From contig JAPFFF010000035.1 of NCBI GenBank assembly GCA_039105265.1, positions 372,001 to 436,000 of the forward strand: a DNA stretch of 64,000 bases, given 5' to 3'. Below, piece by piece: positions 32,665 through 42,423 of this stretch. Position 1 is the first letter of the stretch, and each line of letters begins with the position of its first letter. Source of the stretch: Tritrichomonas musculus. Lineage: Eukaryota; Parabasalia; Tritrichomonadida; Tritrichomonadidae. Made by a program: the position numbers and the translations under genes. The notes below the pieces were generated by a model, which was not told the origin of the DNA, did not search any database, and was given only the letters and a program-made list of their open reading frames with translations.

Positions 32665-33531
32665 TTATGACTCAAAGTAATACTTGTCAGCTGTTATATT
32701 AAGAATCAATTTATCATGGGGTTCCCTGTGTTGTAGATACTGGTGGACCGCATCCTTAGTGTTTAAATTATTATTAGTTTGTTGCAGTAATGATGTGATA
32801 TCCTCCTCACTATATCCACTGTAGCAGATTATATCTGTAGCCATACGTTTAGCATTAATATGAACAAATCGAATCGTTTGAAACGCCATTATACAAGTGA
32901 TATTATAATGCCTAGTTTTGGTCAATAATCTAATGAATTCACTATTCCCATTCTTCAATAAATCACTTCCCGCACAATCATCTAGAATAATTAATGTATT
33001 GTATGGATATGATGATGTATTATATTGAACTAATTTGTTGGCAATATATACAATTCTATCATCGATATCTTGTAATGAATGTTTTTCAATCAGGCGTTCC
33101 ATCTCCTCATTAGCATCTTTCATTTTGGATAACACATGTTTGACCAGAGCATAATATTTAACCTTCCTTTTGAGATGCTTACGTAAGATTGGCATCAACT
33201 CATCCTCCTTCACATATTGTATTGGAGTTTTAATACTTTTATGTAAAGCTTCAGCTGTTTTATCCATCTTCCCACTCGTGGAACAAAATATTATCTTATT
33301 ATAATATGGTTTCTTAAATAATTTTTCCGTAATCATTATATGAGACCATATCCAATATGATTTACCAGCACCAGGCTTACCGATTAGGAAATATATCCCG
33401 TTAGTGCTGAATGGGTAGTCCGGTGATAGCGGTTTTATCAAAGCCATCTCTATATCTTTTTGATTTTTGCGCATAGCTTTTTGTATTTCTCTCTCAACAT
33501 TTTTAATGACTGATTTAGTACTGGTTTTCAT
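32665..33531 (-). CDS. Genome-packaging ATPase of element B
   Basis: A 288-residue FtsK/HerA-A32-like ATPase. Walker A is FLIGKPGAGKSYWIW at about residues 48-62, Walker B is LIILDDCAGSDLL, and LLTKTRHYNITCIMAFQTIRF follows as the sensor region. It would power entry of element DNA into capsids. It is 15 bp downstream of the integrase gene in the same direction. Near-identical in plan to the broken ATPase of element A, and it looks intact. Confidence 0.92.
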   Translation of the reverse strand: MKTSTKSVIKNVEREIQKAMRKNQKDIEMALIKPLSPDYPFSTNGIYFLIGKPGAGKSYWIWSHIMITEKLFKKPYYNKIIFCSTSGKMDKTAEALHKSIKTPIQYVKEDELMPILRKHLKRKVKYYALVKHVLSKMKDANEEMERLIEKHSLQDIDDRIVYIANKLVQYNTSSYPYNTLIILDDCAGSDLLKNGNSEFIRLLTKTRHYNITCIMAFQTIRFVHINAKRMATDIICYSGYSEEDITSLLQQTNNNLNTKDAVHQYLQHREPHDKLILNITADKYYFES

Positions 33532-33546
33532 TTATATGGAATAAAA

Positions 33547-34629
33547 TTAGCTCCATTTTGTGATTGATTCGGGAACATTATTTTTGGTAGACCAATATTC
33601 GAGTTCAAGATTTGACAACTTGATTGGATGACCCTCCCTAAGATTTTTCGCAGGGATTGTATCGCGTTTACCACCTTCATACTCGACCCTATATTTATTT
33701 TTCTTAACATCATAACTAAGAATTTTATTTACAATACCACGCTTGCCATTCTTCAATGAATTTGCTAACGGTATATTATTATTGGTTTTTATTAAGCGGT
33801 AACCCGGGAGCTTATCTATTGAATCATCCTTTGACTTAATTATGAATTGGTTACCTGATTTCGAGTCAATAATATATGCCTCCTTGCTCACCCGATTTCT
33901 TATCTTTGAGAATGGTTCATCAGCTAATACAATTCTAACCCTATCATTTGTTTTGAAATCATATGGGTTGATGCTTGATTTAGTATTGATGTATGTTAGT
34001 TCATCATCTTTAGTTATATCATTAGGAGCTCTATTATCTAATCCCCTATGAGGAGTATTGTTATACGCATCAATCAAATCATTCATTTCAGTTTCATCAA
34101 TATATCTATTCTCACCAATAGCATCACGAATCGTTCGCATGAATCGATTAATGATACCTAGTACATTATGATTGTTGTCTTCAGTAGTGGTGTATATTAT
34201 ATTGTTCGATTTCATAAAACCAAGTACCTCGTTTGATAGATATGCAGCATCTTGGTCGCTGGTTATTGAATAAATATTGTGTACATCTTTTATGAAACAT
34301 TGTAGCGCGTTGATAACGGATTTTGAACCCTTGCCTTGTAACGGATATGCATATGCCTTCCTCGTATTAATATTGATGAACATTAAATAATTGAGACCTC
34401 CCTTATGCTTTTCATTAATAAATGTATCCATCTGGTATCCGTGTAAATGTTTCGATACAATTGGCATATATTTAGCTTTGGGTACCTTAACATCATGGAC
34501 AATATTTTTGTCTAGAAAATCGTTAGCATCTTTCGCCGTGAAACCATATCGTTTGGCTAACGGAACAAATTTAGATTTGCTCTTCCATGGATATTTTTTA
34601 AATAATTCATCAAGTGTATTATAACTCAT
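33547..34629 (-). CDS. Retroviral-like integrase of element B
   Basis: A 360-residue protein. The N-terminal part has DANDFLDKNIVHD. The rve core has YQMDTFINEK, then LNYLMFININTRKAYAYPL, SITSDQDAAYL and GIINRFMRTIRDAIGENR. An SH3-like basic region and a chromodomain-like tail (KYRVEYEGGKRDTIPAKNL) follow. It would act on the AGTAGT element ends. It looks intact, which is unusual for a short element and fits the identical terminal repeats. Confidence 0.93.
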   Translation of the reverse strand: MSYNTLDELFKKYPWKSKSKFVPLAKRYGFTAKDANDFLDKNIVHDVKVPKAKYMPIVSKHLHGYQMDTFINEKHKGGLNYLMFININTRKAYAYPLQGKGSKSVINALQCFIKDVHNIYSITSDQDAAYLSNEVLGFMKSNNIIYTTTEDNNHNVLGIINRFMRTIRDAIGENRYIDETEMNDLIDAYNNTPHRGLDNRAPNDITKDDELTYINTKSSINPYDFKTNDRVRIVLADEPFSKIRNRVSKEAYIIDSKSGNQFIIKSKDDSIDKLPGYRLIKTNNNIPLANSLKNGKRGIVNKILSYDVKKNKYRVEYEGGKRDTIPAKNLREGHPIKLSNLELEYWSTKNNVPESITKWS

Positions 34630-34650
34630 TTGATTTTAGATTAAACTAGC

Positions 34651-35610
34651 TTATGTATATAACATCTTATCAAATGGTAGGAATTGCATCTCTATACAAA
34701 ATGATTCGTTATCCGGAATTTTGATAGGGGTATTATATTCCCTACATGAATAAAACTCAATCCAAAATCTTTGGTCTGAAGAATTTAATTTATAATACTT
34801 TATTGGAACAAAATCAACATTAGAGTTACCAATATAATTATGTAATGATTGTTCAGCTATGGATGAATATACTTTGCATGAATGCCTATCCCAAACATTA
34901 TCAAAAGTAAGAACATCATCAAACTGATTTAGATACACATGCTTTTTATTCTGGTGTGGACCATCTCCAATATTAAATACTTCATCAAAATCCTGATTGG
35001 TTTTCTTTAATTTTAGAGCTATACCAAACTCATCATCTTCATTTTCATTCCTAGGTGAAAATATTTTCTCATGGAAGCCATTTTTATCAAAATAACCATC
35101 TGATTGTATGTCTCTATCTACGACGTAATCATTTTGAACAAAATTAATTTTAGTGTTCTTCCATACATTAGATATATTCCATTTAATAGATTTATCAATA
35201 GCATCAAAAAATCCTCTAAAATCCCCTTCAGTAGATATCCAATCAACAACAACAAAATCCCTTATTTCAAGATTGTCCTTATATCCTTGCATGGATAGCA
35301 TGTTAAGAATTTTTGTATTTGTGTTAGCTCCCTCAACTTCATTAAATGATTGCTTTTTATATTTGGCAATTGTTATAGTAAATTCAAGCTTCCTCCTTTT
35401 AGATATCAGCCACATATTCCTAACACCAATAATAGATTCCCCTCTATTAGCTGTACACCATTCAGGAGGGAAATTAAAATAGTATCTATTGAATTTGTCT
35501 TTATCTTGTTGACCATCTTCTAGAAAGAATGCCGATTCGATAGGAATTGGTACTTGCTCATCTGTGATATTATCAATGGTTGGATGTAGTGATTTAAACC
35601 TACTATACAT
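34651..35610 (-). CDS. Penton-like minor capsid protein of element B
   Basis: A 319-residue frame whose ATG is 5 bp inside the right terminal repeat boundary. It matches the element A gene between protease and integrase: AFFLEDGQQDKDKFNRYYF near the start and VLTFDNVWDRHSCKVYSS plus SSDQRFWIEFYS near the end. Position and size fit the single jelly-roll penton (minor capsid) protein of Mavericks. That element B keeps this and not the major capsid gene is odd. The promoter must lie within the terminal repeat. Confidence 0.7.
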   Translation of the reverse strand: MYSRFKSLHPTIDNITDEQVPIPIESAFFLEDGQQDKDKFNRYYFNFPPEWCTANRGESIIGVRNMWLISKRRKLEFTITIAKYKKQSFNEVEGANTNTKILNMLSMQGYKDNLEIRDFVVVDWISTEGDFRGFFDAIDKSIKWNISNVWKNTKINFVQNDYVVDRDIQSDGYFDKNGFHEKIFSPRNENEDDEFGIALKLKKTNQDFDEVFNIGDGPHQNKKHVYLNQFDDVLTFDNVWDRHSCKVYSSIAEQSLHNYIGNSNVDFVPIKYYKLNSSDQRFWIEFYSCREYNTPIKIPDNESFCIEMQFLPFDKMLYT

Positions 35611-35614
35611 TTAT

Positions 35615-36040
35615 GATTCAATTAAAGATTTATTTTTGAGTAGATATCGGGTGTACATGAAGTGGTTGCATGAGTAGATGTATGTGATGAGATATGGGAG
35701 ATGATTGCATGAGTGGATGTGTGTGAGATGGGTTGCTTGAGATGATTGCTGTAGGAGTATGCTAGATAGGTTGGTATTAAGTAGTTATACATAGTGAAGG
35801 GGGGATAGATAACTAGTATAAGCAAATGAGGCTCTCCGTGTAGGGTGGCTGGGTGGGGGTTGCTTGGGGGCTGTTTGGAGATATGGTTTATTATAGCGAG
35901 GGAGCTTTTCAAAGCGAGGGAGCTATAATATAAAACATCTCCAAAGTACCTCAAATTATCGTCTCTTCAGGAAGCTTTCAAAGCCAGAGAGCCTCATTTG
36001 CTTATACTAGTTATCTATCCCCCCTTCACTATGTATAACT
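35615..36040 (-). repeat. Right terminal inverted repeat of element B
   Basis: Identical in reverse complement to 31275-31700. It ends CACTATGTATAACT and is followed directly by the ATACT duplication. Because the penton-like gene starts just inside it, this repeat probably also carries that gene's promoter. Confidence 0.9.
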
Positions 36041-36045
36041 ATACT

Positions 36046-36499
36046 ATTATATTATGGTTCTTTTTTATATATAAAACTAAATGAATATAACTATTTCGGC
36101 ATCTGCTTGATATTCTGCCTCCAAAACCTTTCAAACAATTGATATATAATCAAATAATAAAATGCATAATTATTATAAAAAAATACTTCATATTCAAATA
36201 CTTTTCCCTATAAAAAAATTCAAAGAAAAAGAGTGTAAATACCTTTTTTTCATTTAACTTTTTTTTAATTTATATAATTAATATTTTATTTATTTATTTA
36301 TAAAATAATAATACAACTTTTTATTATTATAAGATAAATAAATAAATAAAATTTTATTTGAAAAAGTTTAAATTTTGTATTATTTCAAATTTTGAAAAAT
36401 AAAAACTCTCAATTTAAATAGGGACAAAAATCCATAGTATGGATTCCATACAACTCAATTTTGAGAAAAAACAAAAAAAATGAATTCAATTTCATTCAA
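36046..36499. other. Spacer between elements B and C with a short gene-relic flank
   Basis: A/T-rich DNA, then from about 36420 a more gene-like stretch (GGACAAAAATCC, ATGGATTCCATAC) that ends at the TTCAA target site of element C. It may belong to the same relic as the sequence right of element C. No complete gene. Confidence 0.4.
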
Positions 36500-36778
36500 A
36501 GTAGTATATGTTTGTCATGATTTTAGGACTTCGTCCCAAACTCCTGACAAACCCTTTGAAAACACCTTATTTTGGGCACTTTTTTGGTCTCAAACACCTC
36601 ATTTTAGCCCTTTTTTGACTCAAAAAGTTGTCCAACAATTTCTTAAGTATCCCCATACTTGACCCCCCCATTTTCACTCAACAATTTGGGTTCAAAAAGA
36701 TGTTTGTCATACCCACTAATAAAGTCATTGATTTAGGACTAACGAGTTGTTTCAACTTTTTTGAAAAAAATATTTTTT
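36500..36778 (+). repeat. Left terminal inverted repeat of element C
   Basis: 279 bp, matching 53912-54190 inverted with two differences. It ends in AAAAATATTTTTT, just before the polymerase gene. Its inner half is rich in TTTTGACTCAAAAAG-type words. Confidence 0.92.
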
Positions 36779-36848
36779 GGAAATTTTCTCATCCACGATA
36801 AGAGGTATAAATTTTTTATATTTTTTATTTTTTATCTTCATTGCAAAA

Positions 36849-39800
36849 ATGAGACTCTCCGAAGCTACTCCCGAAAAATTACAAGAACTATTTGAATTGA
36901 TAATAAACGAGAAACTACAACACGACTTTTCATATTATTGGAACTCACAAGAGGAATTCTATTATGACATCCGAGAATGTGCCAGACAAGAAGGGTATGA
37001 TGGAGATTTAGACAACTATGAGGCTATGTACTGGTATTTTAAAGGCAAGAACAATACCCCTGCGCAACAACAAGAACAACCCAAACAAGAAGAACCTCCC
37101 AAACAAGAAGAAAAACCTCTCAAGACGGAGAACAACTCACAACAAGAAATCGTGAATCAAATAATGGAAAAATTAGAATACTCTCCTAAAAAATGGCAAA
37201 TCGACTTTGAGAGATTAGATAAGGACGGCAGACTCTTATTGCTTCCCAAATTGAAGGAATTCTTTGAAGAATATATAGATTCTTTACCCATTATCTCCAA
37301 ATACAAACTCGCTTTCAAAATCAAAAGTCAATGGCATTCTTATCAATTAACTCCTGAAATATACAACAAATTAATGGAAAATCTGACAGAAAAACACTTC
37401 ATCTTCGATATAGAGAATGTTGTACCAGAATATTTTTATGAGAATGGAGCCGAAAAAATACCTGAATGGAGCCTCTTTGAAGCAGTTCGCTTTAGTGAAT
37501 TTCAGAATATTAAGGCAAAAAATGACGTTGGAGGAAGTTTCTTTCAATATTTGGTACGTGAAAACTGCCCATCAAATGTTTCAAAATATCTCAAGAAATT
37601 ACAGATTTTCACTTCTCTCGTGGACAAAAAAGGCAAACAAAGAAAGGAATTGGACGATTGCTGCTTCATTTACGCCCTTCAACAAACAGGATGCTACGAT
37701 GATGACACACTAAACAAAATGCGCCTAAGGATTAATTCAAGATATCTCTCCCAAAAAGCATTGAATAATTTATGTACAGAGTTCAAAATTCATGTCAAAT
37801 TATCTTTCATTGATGAAGATTCAAAATGCAAAAAACAAACAGTTAGGTCCCAAAAAGATGGTTCAAAAAAGAGTTATTTAGGTATAGAAAATGCTGACCC
37901 AACAAGAACTCATACAATGAATGTCTTCAATAAGCACTATTTTCTTGAGGAAATTACTCCTTTCAGCACGTATTATATCAACCACCTCCTTGACTGTTCA
38001 GAAGACAAATACAATAAAGAATACAAACAAGACCACTGGATTAATGCAAGATATTTCATGACATCATCAAATTTGGTCCGAACTCTCATGAAAAACAACT
38101 ACTTCATCCCAATCACATTTGGTCAATATAAGGTCCTCAACACAGTTTTCTACAAAGAAGTAATCGACGATATTGACCTTATCGACCTCGAATATAACGA
38201 AGAACAATGCACGAAACTAATAAAATTTGACAAAAAGAAACTCTCAGAAAATGACAACAAAACATATTGGTATGCCGATTTTGAAGCAGATACATCAACA
38301 GAAATTCACAAACCTTTCCTCTGCGTCTTACAGAATAGAACAGGCCGTATCAATAAAACTTTCCGAGGAGAAGACTGCAACAAACAATTACTCGATTATT
38401 TACCCGATGACGCTGTCGTTTATTTCCACAATTTAGCGTATGATATCAGAATGATGGCCTCTTTCGGACTCGCCAAATCCATCATCAAAGGCACAAAAAC
38501 AATGAAGGCTGATATAAAATATAATAACAAAACCATCCATCTCAAAGACTCTTTACCAATTCTTTCCTGCAAATTATCTCAATTACCATCTATGTTTGAC
38601 ATTCCTGACATACAAAAAGAGATATTTCCATATAAATATTATACTCTTGATCGCCTCCAAACTAATATTGGCACAATTAACGAAGCAGGAGAAAATGAAG
38701 ACAAAATTTGGACAGATGAAGACTACAATTTATTCAACACAAATATCGATAAAATATCTGGCTGCCGAATAGACGAAAATCATTTTGACATGTGGAAATA
38801 TGCAGAATTTTACTGCCAGCAAGATGTTAATATCCTCAGAATCGGATTCAATAAACTGCGTGAAGGATTCATCAAAGACTTCAAAGTCGACCCATTTAAT
38901 TTCATCAGCATATCGTCTCTCGCAAACGAAGTCTTCAATCAAAGAGTCTATTATCCCAACCAAAATCTCTATAAATTAGGTGGTCATGTGAGATATTTTT
39001 GCTCAAAGGCGATATATGGAGGTAGATGTATGACGGCATATAACAAGAAATGGCATGTCAAGAAGAATCTCTGCGATTTTGATGCAGTATCATTATATCC
39101 TTCCGCAATGAGTAGATTATACACAGTTGAAGGACGTCCAAAGGTAATACAGAATGACCAACTCAACTATAATTTCCTCTCCCAACAATCAGCATACATC
39201 GTCGAAATCGAAATAACAAAAATAAAAAAGCATTATGCATTTCCGTTAATCGTTCAAAAAATTGACGGCCTAAACAGGAATAACGACATTCTCTCAGAAG
39301 GAAATACCATTAAAATGGTTGTTGATAATATTACTTTGGAGGACTTTATTGAGTTTCAGCAAATAGAATTCAATATACTGAGAGGATATTACTGGGATGG
39401 AAAGAAAGATTATCGTATTCAAGAATGTATCAAAAAGATATTCAATAAACGACTCGAATATAAGAAACAGAAGAATCCTTTGCAAAATCTCTACAAACTC
39501 ATCATGAATTCATGCTACGGCAAAACAATAGAGAGGCCAGTAGATAAAGACTACAAATATCTTCACGAAGGAGATGAACTCGACAAATATTGGGCAAAAA
39601 ACTATAACAAAATTGTCGAAGATATTCAGTTAAACAACTCCGATATACACGCCATAAAGACCCTCAAACAAATAGATAATCACTTCAATTTCTCCCTATT
39701 AGGCATTCAAGTTCTGTCCATGTCCAAGAGAATAATGAACGAAGTTATGTGTCTTGCTTTCGATATAGGCTGCCATATTTATTACCAAGATACTGATAGT

Positions 39801-40301
39801 ATGCATATAGAATCTGTGGATTTACCGAAACTCGAAAAGGCCTTCCGCGAGAAATATAACCGCGAACTTATCGGGAAAAAATTAGGACAATTCCATTCAG
39901 ATTTCCCAGAAATAAACGGCCACAATGAGATGCCTGAATCTATTGAATCATTCTTCTTGATGAAGAAAATGTATGTAGATAAACTGCAAGATTCTACTGG
40001 AGATATTGACTATATGATACGAGGCAAGGGACTAACTCAGAATTCTATCAAATATAAATTCAATGAAGAGTTTCAAGGAGATGTTATGAAGCTTTATGAA
40101 ACACTATATAACGGAAATTCCATCACATTCGACTTAACAAAAGGACAACCTTGCTTCGAAATGAATAAAAATATGACTGTATCGACAAGAAAAAAATTCG
40201 AGAGATGTATCAAAACAGACTATACTGAAGGAGATATTACACAATATTTTACCGCAGCAAAGCTGGGTCCTACAGAGTTGGCCAGTCAATTTTCCACCTA
40301 G
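36849..40301 (+). CDS. polB: Family B DNA polymerase of Maverick element C, with N-terminal Cys/His domain
   Basis: I choose ATG 36849 (MRLSEATPEKL). The upstream ATG at 36777 lies in the terminal repeat and adds a hydrophobic peptide unlike a polymerase. This gives 1,150 residues. About 1-250 are charged with a QEEPPKQEE linker. Residues about 265-370 hold DDCCFIYAL (Cys 271/272) and NKHYFLEE (His 363), resembling a papain/OTU-like pair. Exonuclease motifs are YADFEAD (477-479), FHNLAYD and YCQQDVN. Polymerase motifs are FDAVSLYPSAM (Asp 745), KLIMNSCYGK and YYQDTDSMH (Asp 981/983). The family uses protein priming to copy linear element DNA. Its end overlaps the integrase gene end by 32 bp. 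Confidence 0.95.
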   Translation: MRLSEATPEKLQELFELIINEKLQHDFSYYWNSQEEFYYDIRECARQEGYDGDLDNYEAMYWYFKGKNNTPAQQQEQPKQEEPPKQEEKPLKTENNSQQEIVNQIMEKLEYSPKKWQIDFERLDKDGRLLLLPKLKEFFEEYIDSLPIISKYKLAFKIKSQWHSYQLTPEIYNKLMENLTEKHFIFDIENVVPEYFYENGAEKIPEWSLFEAVRFSEFQNIKAKNDVGGSFFQYLVRENCPSNVSKYLKKLQIFTSLVDKKGKQRKELDDCCFIYALQQTGCYDDDTLNKMRLRINSRYLSQKALNNLCTEFKIHVKLSFIDEDSKCKKQTVRSQKDGSKKSYLGIENADPTRTHTMNVFNKHYFLEEITPFSTYYINHLLDCSEDKYNKEYKQDHWINARYFMTSSNLVRTLMKNNYFIPITFGQYKVLNTVFYKEVIDDIDLIDLEYNEEQCTKLIKFDKKKLSENDNKTYWYADFEADTSTEIHKPFLCVLQNRTGRINKTFRGEDCNKQLLDYLPDDAVVYFHNLAYDIRMMASFGLAKSIIKGTKTMKADIKYNNKTIHLKDSLPILSCKLSQLPSMFDIPDIQKEIFPYKYYTLDRLQTNIGTINEAGENEDKIWTDEDYNLFNTNIDKISGCRIDENHFDMWKYAEFYCQQDVNILRIGFNKLREGFIKDFKVDPFNFISISSLANEVFNQRVYYPNQNLYKLGGHVRYFCSKAIYGGRCMTAYNKKWHVKKNLCDFDAVSLYPSAMSRLYTVEGRPKVIQNDQLNYNFLSQQSAYIVEIEITKIKKHYAFPLIVQKIDGLNRNNDILSEGNTIKMVVDNITLEDFIEFQQIEFNILRGYYWDGKKDYRIQECIKKIFNKRLEYKKQKNPLQNLYKLIMNSCYGKTIERPVDKDYKYLHEGDELDKYWAKNYNKIVEDIQLNNSDIHAIKTLKQIDNHFNFSLLGIQVLSMSKRIMNEVMCLAFDIGCHIYYQDTDSMHIESVDLPKLEKAFREKYNRELIGKKLGQFHSDFPEINGHNEMPESIESFFLMKKMYVDKLQDSTGDIDYMIRGKGLTQNSIKYKFNEEFQGDVMKLYETLYNGNSITFDLTKGQPCFEMNKNMTVSTRKKFERCIKTDYTEGDITQYFTAAKLGPTELASQFST

Positions 40302-42144
40302 ACATCATTTGTCTCATATTTTTTTGGTCCGTTACTTCATACAAACCATTCTTGAACCCAACAACTCTATACTTTCCTGGCTGTACATTGGACCTTCTCT
40401 TCATCATTCCATCCTTTTCGTTATACAATTTTACCGACATCCCTTTTGGCAAATAGAATCCTTTACTCGTCATTATGTCATAATTCTCTTTACAGATATT
40501 CATCACAATCAACGATTCCAGTTCTTTATCTTCATGAACCATCTTTGGAGACACACTTTTCCTGGCATATTTTGAGAGTGTTTTATGAGGTGCGCTATTA
40601 TATTGCCTCACTAATTCTTCCATTATTGATGGAGTAATTATCCCGATTCCCATATTGTAAGCCATATCTCTCAGTGTTCTGATGACTCTATCTATCAGTC
40701 CCAAAGAACTGTGCATCGGGTCAGTTTTTACCTGTTTTTGCTCCTTTTTCATGAAGTCTGGATAGTTTCCCATTCTCATTCTTGGTGCAGTTTGCCATTC
40801 TATTCTATGAGCTCTATAGTATTCTTGTGCCTTTCTTGAGTTAAAAGAACCTTCTCCATCAAACGTCAAGCTCTTTATTACAACACCTGATTGCAGCAAT
40901 TTATCGAGGGTTTTTAGGTAAGTATCTGCTGATTTATCGAATTTGGCGAATCTCTGATGCTTTTCTTCTTTCTCTTCTCCAAACAATATCTGATTTACCA
41001 ACGCAACGTACAAATATCTTGTATTGACATTTATCATGACCAAATAACATAATTTATCAACAAACATCAAATCGATAATATAGGAATTTCTTGATGAAAC
41101 TTTATGGAGCTGATACATCTTCGCGTTCTTTTTCAAAGGAAAGTATGATGTGTTCTCGGCTATTTTGACCTGCTTCTCGGGAAACAAACTCTTCAAAGCT
41201 CTTATTTTACTCTCTGTTTTGAACCCAATAATATTTTGCTCCTGAGGAATTTCATAAGTTGAATATGTCGTTGGCTGGAAATAAAATTTATTGACGTATC
41301 TATTGTATCTCTCCTCTTCGGATAATCTACTCTCTCCCCAATTACTACTGACTCTATTAAATTCCTCTTTATCTAGCAGTCTTTCATGATTATAAACAAC
41401 AAATTCGTTCAATTTGTCCATAAAACTGTCTCTAAAAATAGGTCTTTTAGGTCTTTGTCTCTTTTCCCATTCCTCAATAAATTCGTCATAAATTTGTCGA
41501 ATATCATCATCTTGAATCACAATTCTTGTATAAACTCTGGACGTATCTTCAAAGAGATATATGTGTTTATTCCCTCCACTCGCAAAGCGAGAGTCTGCTG
41601 TGCAGCCATTTTGCTGAATAAAATCTCTGACAGCACCAAATTGTGGCTTGCTTTTGTTGGTCAATTTTTGTCTGAACAATTCTTCTTTGGCTCTTTCGCA
41701 AGCATCTTTATATCTGGATTCATTGACTCTTTTGATGCCTTCTTTCAGTTGTTCTATCCTTGCAAAAAGCAATCTATCGATTCTGTCTTGGTTGATTCTC
41801 AAGAAATTATTTACGTGTTGAATGTCTGTTCGAGTAAAAACATGGTTATAAGTAAATTTTCTCCCATTATTGAAGCAATAAGAATCATCGTCTGTATAGT
41901 CCAAAAAGTCGTCCAAAGAGTCTATTTTCTGATTTCCTAGCCAGTCCATTATCCTCTCAGCTTTATAATTTACTTTTTGTTGAGGGTCAGAAAGGCATCT
42001 ACAAAATATCCGGATTTTATTGCTGGTATTCAGGACATCCCCGTCATTGCCTCTCAACATATCGTCTATCGGCAAGTTTGTTTCCGATATGATATGATTT
42101 ATTATTTCATCCGAGTTATTGTAAAGCAATTTACTTGTATTCAT
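40270..42144 (-). CDS. Retroviral-like integrase of element C
   Basis: ATG at 42144 (MNTSKLLYNNSDE) is chosen because the 63 codons before it overlap the divergent small gene and look non-coding. The 624-residue protein has a long basic N-terminal region, then an rve-type core from about residue 370: IDLMFVDKLCYLVMINVNTR, then LTFDGEGSFNSRKAQEYYR, and SLGLIDRVIRTLRDMAY. A basic loop (VKLYNEKDGMMKRR) and a chromodomain-like C-terminus (KYRVVGFKNGLYEV) follow. It is much longer and more diverged than the integrases of A and B, although the AGTAGT ends are shared. It converges with the polymerase and diverges from 42163 with 18 bp between starts. Confidence 0.9.
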   Translation of the reverse strand: MNTSKLLYNNSDEIINHIISETNLPIDDMLRGNDGDVLNTSNKIRIFCRCLSDPQQKVNYKAERIMDWLGNQKIDSLDDFLDYTDDDSYCFNNGRKFTYNHVFTRTDIQHVNNFLRINQDRIDRLLFARIEQLKEGIKRVNESRYKDACERAKEELFRQKLTNKSKPQFGAVRDFIQQNGCTADSRFASGGNKHIYLFEDTSRVYTRIVIQDDDIRQIYDEFIEEWEKRQRPKRPIFRDSFMDKLNEFVVYNHERLLDKEEFNRVSSNWGESRLSEEERYNRYVNKFYFQPTTYSTYEIPQEQNIIGFKTESKIRALKSLFPEKQVKIAENTSYFPLKKNAKMYQLHKVSSRNSYIIDLMFVDKLCYLVMINVNTRYLYVALVNQILFGEEKEEKHQRFAKFDKSADTYLKTLDKLLQSGVVIKSLTFDGEGSFNSRKAQEYYRAHRIEWQTAPRMRMGNYPDFMKKEQKQVKTDPMHSSLGLIDRVIRTLRDMAYNMGIGIITPSIMEELVRQYNSAPHKTLSKYARKSVSPKMVHEDKELESLIVMNICKENYDIMTSKGFYLPKGMSVKLYNEKDGMMKRRSNVQPGKYRVVGFKNGLYEVTDQKNMRQMMSRWKIDWPTL

Positions 42145-42162
42145 TTTTTTATTTGGTAGAAA

Positions 42163-42402
42163 ATGTCTCAAGAACAGCCCGCTCTCCTCCCTCTCAAAAA
42201 CTGGCACGGTAGAAAAACTTTCGCCACACCTACTCTGAAACAACTGAAATCTCGTCTTCAATATTATCGAAGGATATTGAGCCAAACACCTCCCACGGAC
42301 CCCAAAAAAATAGCAAAAAGAGAGAAGATTCAACGAAAATATGACAGAGATATGAAGGTAAGAAATCTGTTAAATAGAGCTGTTAGCAATCTTTACTCCT
42401 GA
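42163..42402 (+). CDS. Small basic protein (element C)
   Basis: A 79-residue, strongly basic protein (KQLKSRLQYYRRILSQT, then KKIAKREKIQRKYDRDMK). Helical and rich in Lys/Arg, it could bind DNA as a core protein or terminal protein candidate, but there is no diagnostic motif. It is followed 21 bp later by another plus-strand gene. Confidence 0.65.
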   Translation: MSQEQPALLPLKNWHGRKTFATPTLKQLKSRLQYYRRILSQTPPTDPKKIAKREKIQRKYDRDMKVRNLLNRAVSNLYS

Positions 42403-42423
42403 AAATTTTTTGTTATTCAAATA

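Larger units (their letters stand above)
31272..36040 (-). mobile_element. Maverick/Polinton element B, a 4.8-kb short form
   Basis: Bounded by identical 426-bp terminal inverted repeats and a 5-bp target duplication ATACT (31267-31271 and 36041-36045). The left end reads AGTAGTTATAC, like the AGTAGT end of element C; the right end has one AGT unit fewer. It carries intact penton-like, integrase and packaging ATPase genes and two small genes, but no polymerase, protease or major capsid gene. No breaks are seen. Identical repeats mean a very recent insertion. It may be a deletion derivative or a satellite that uses products of a larger Maverick. Confidence 0.88.
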
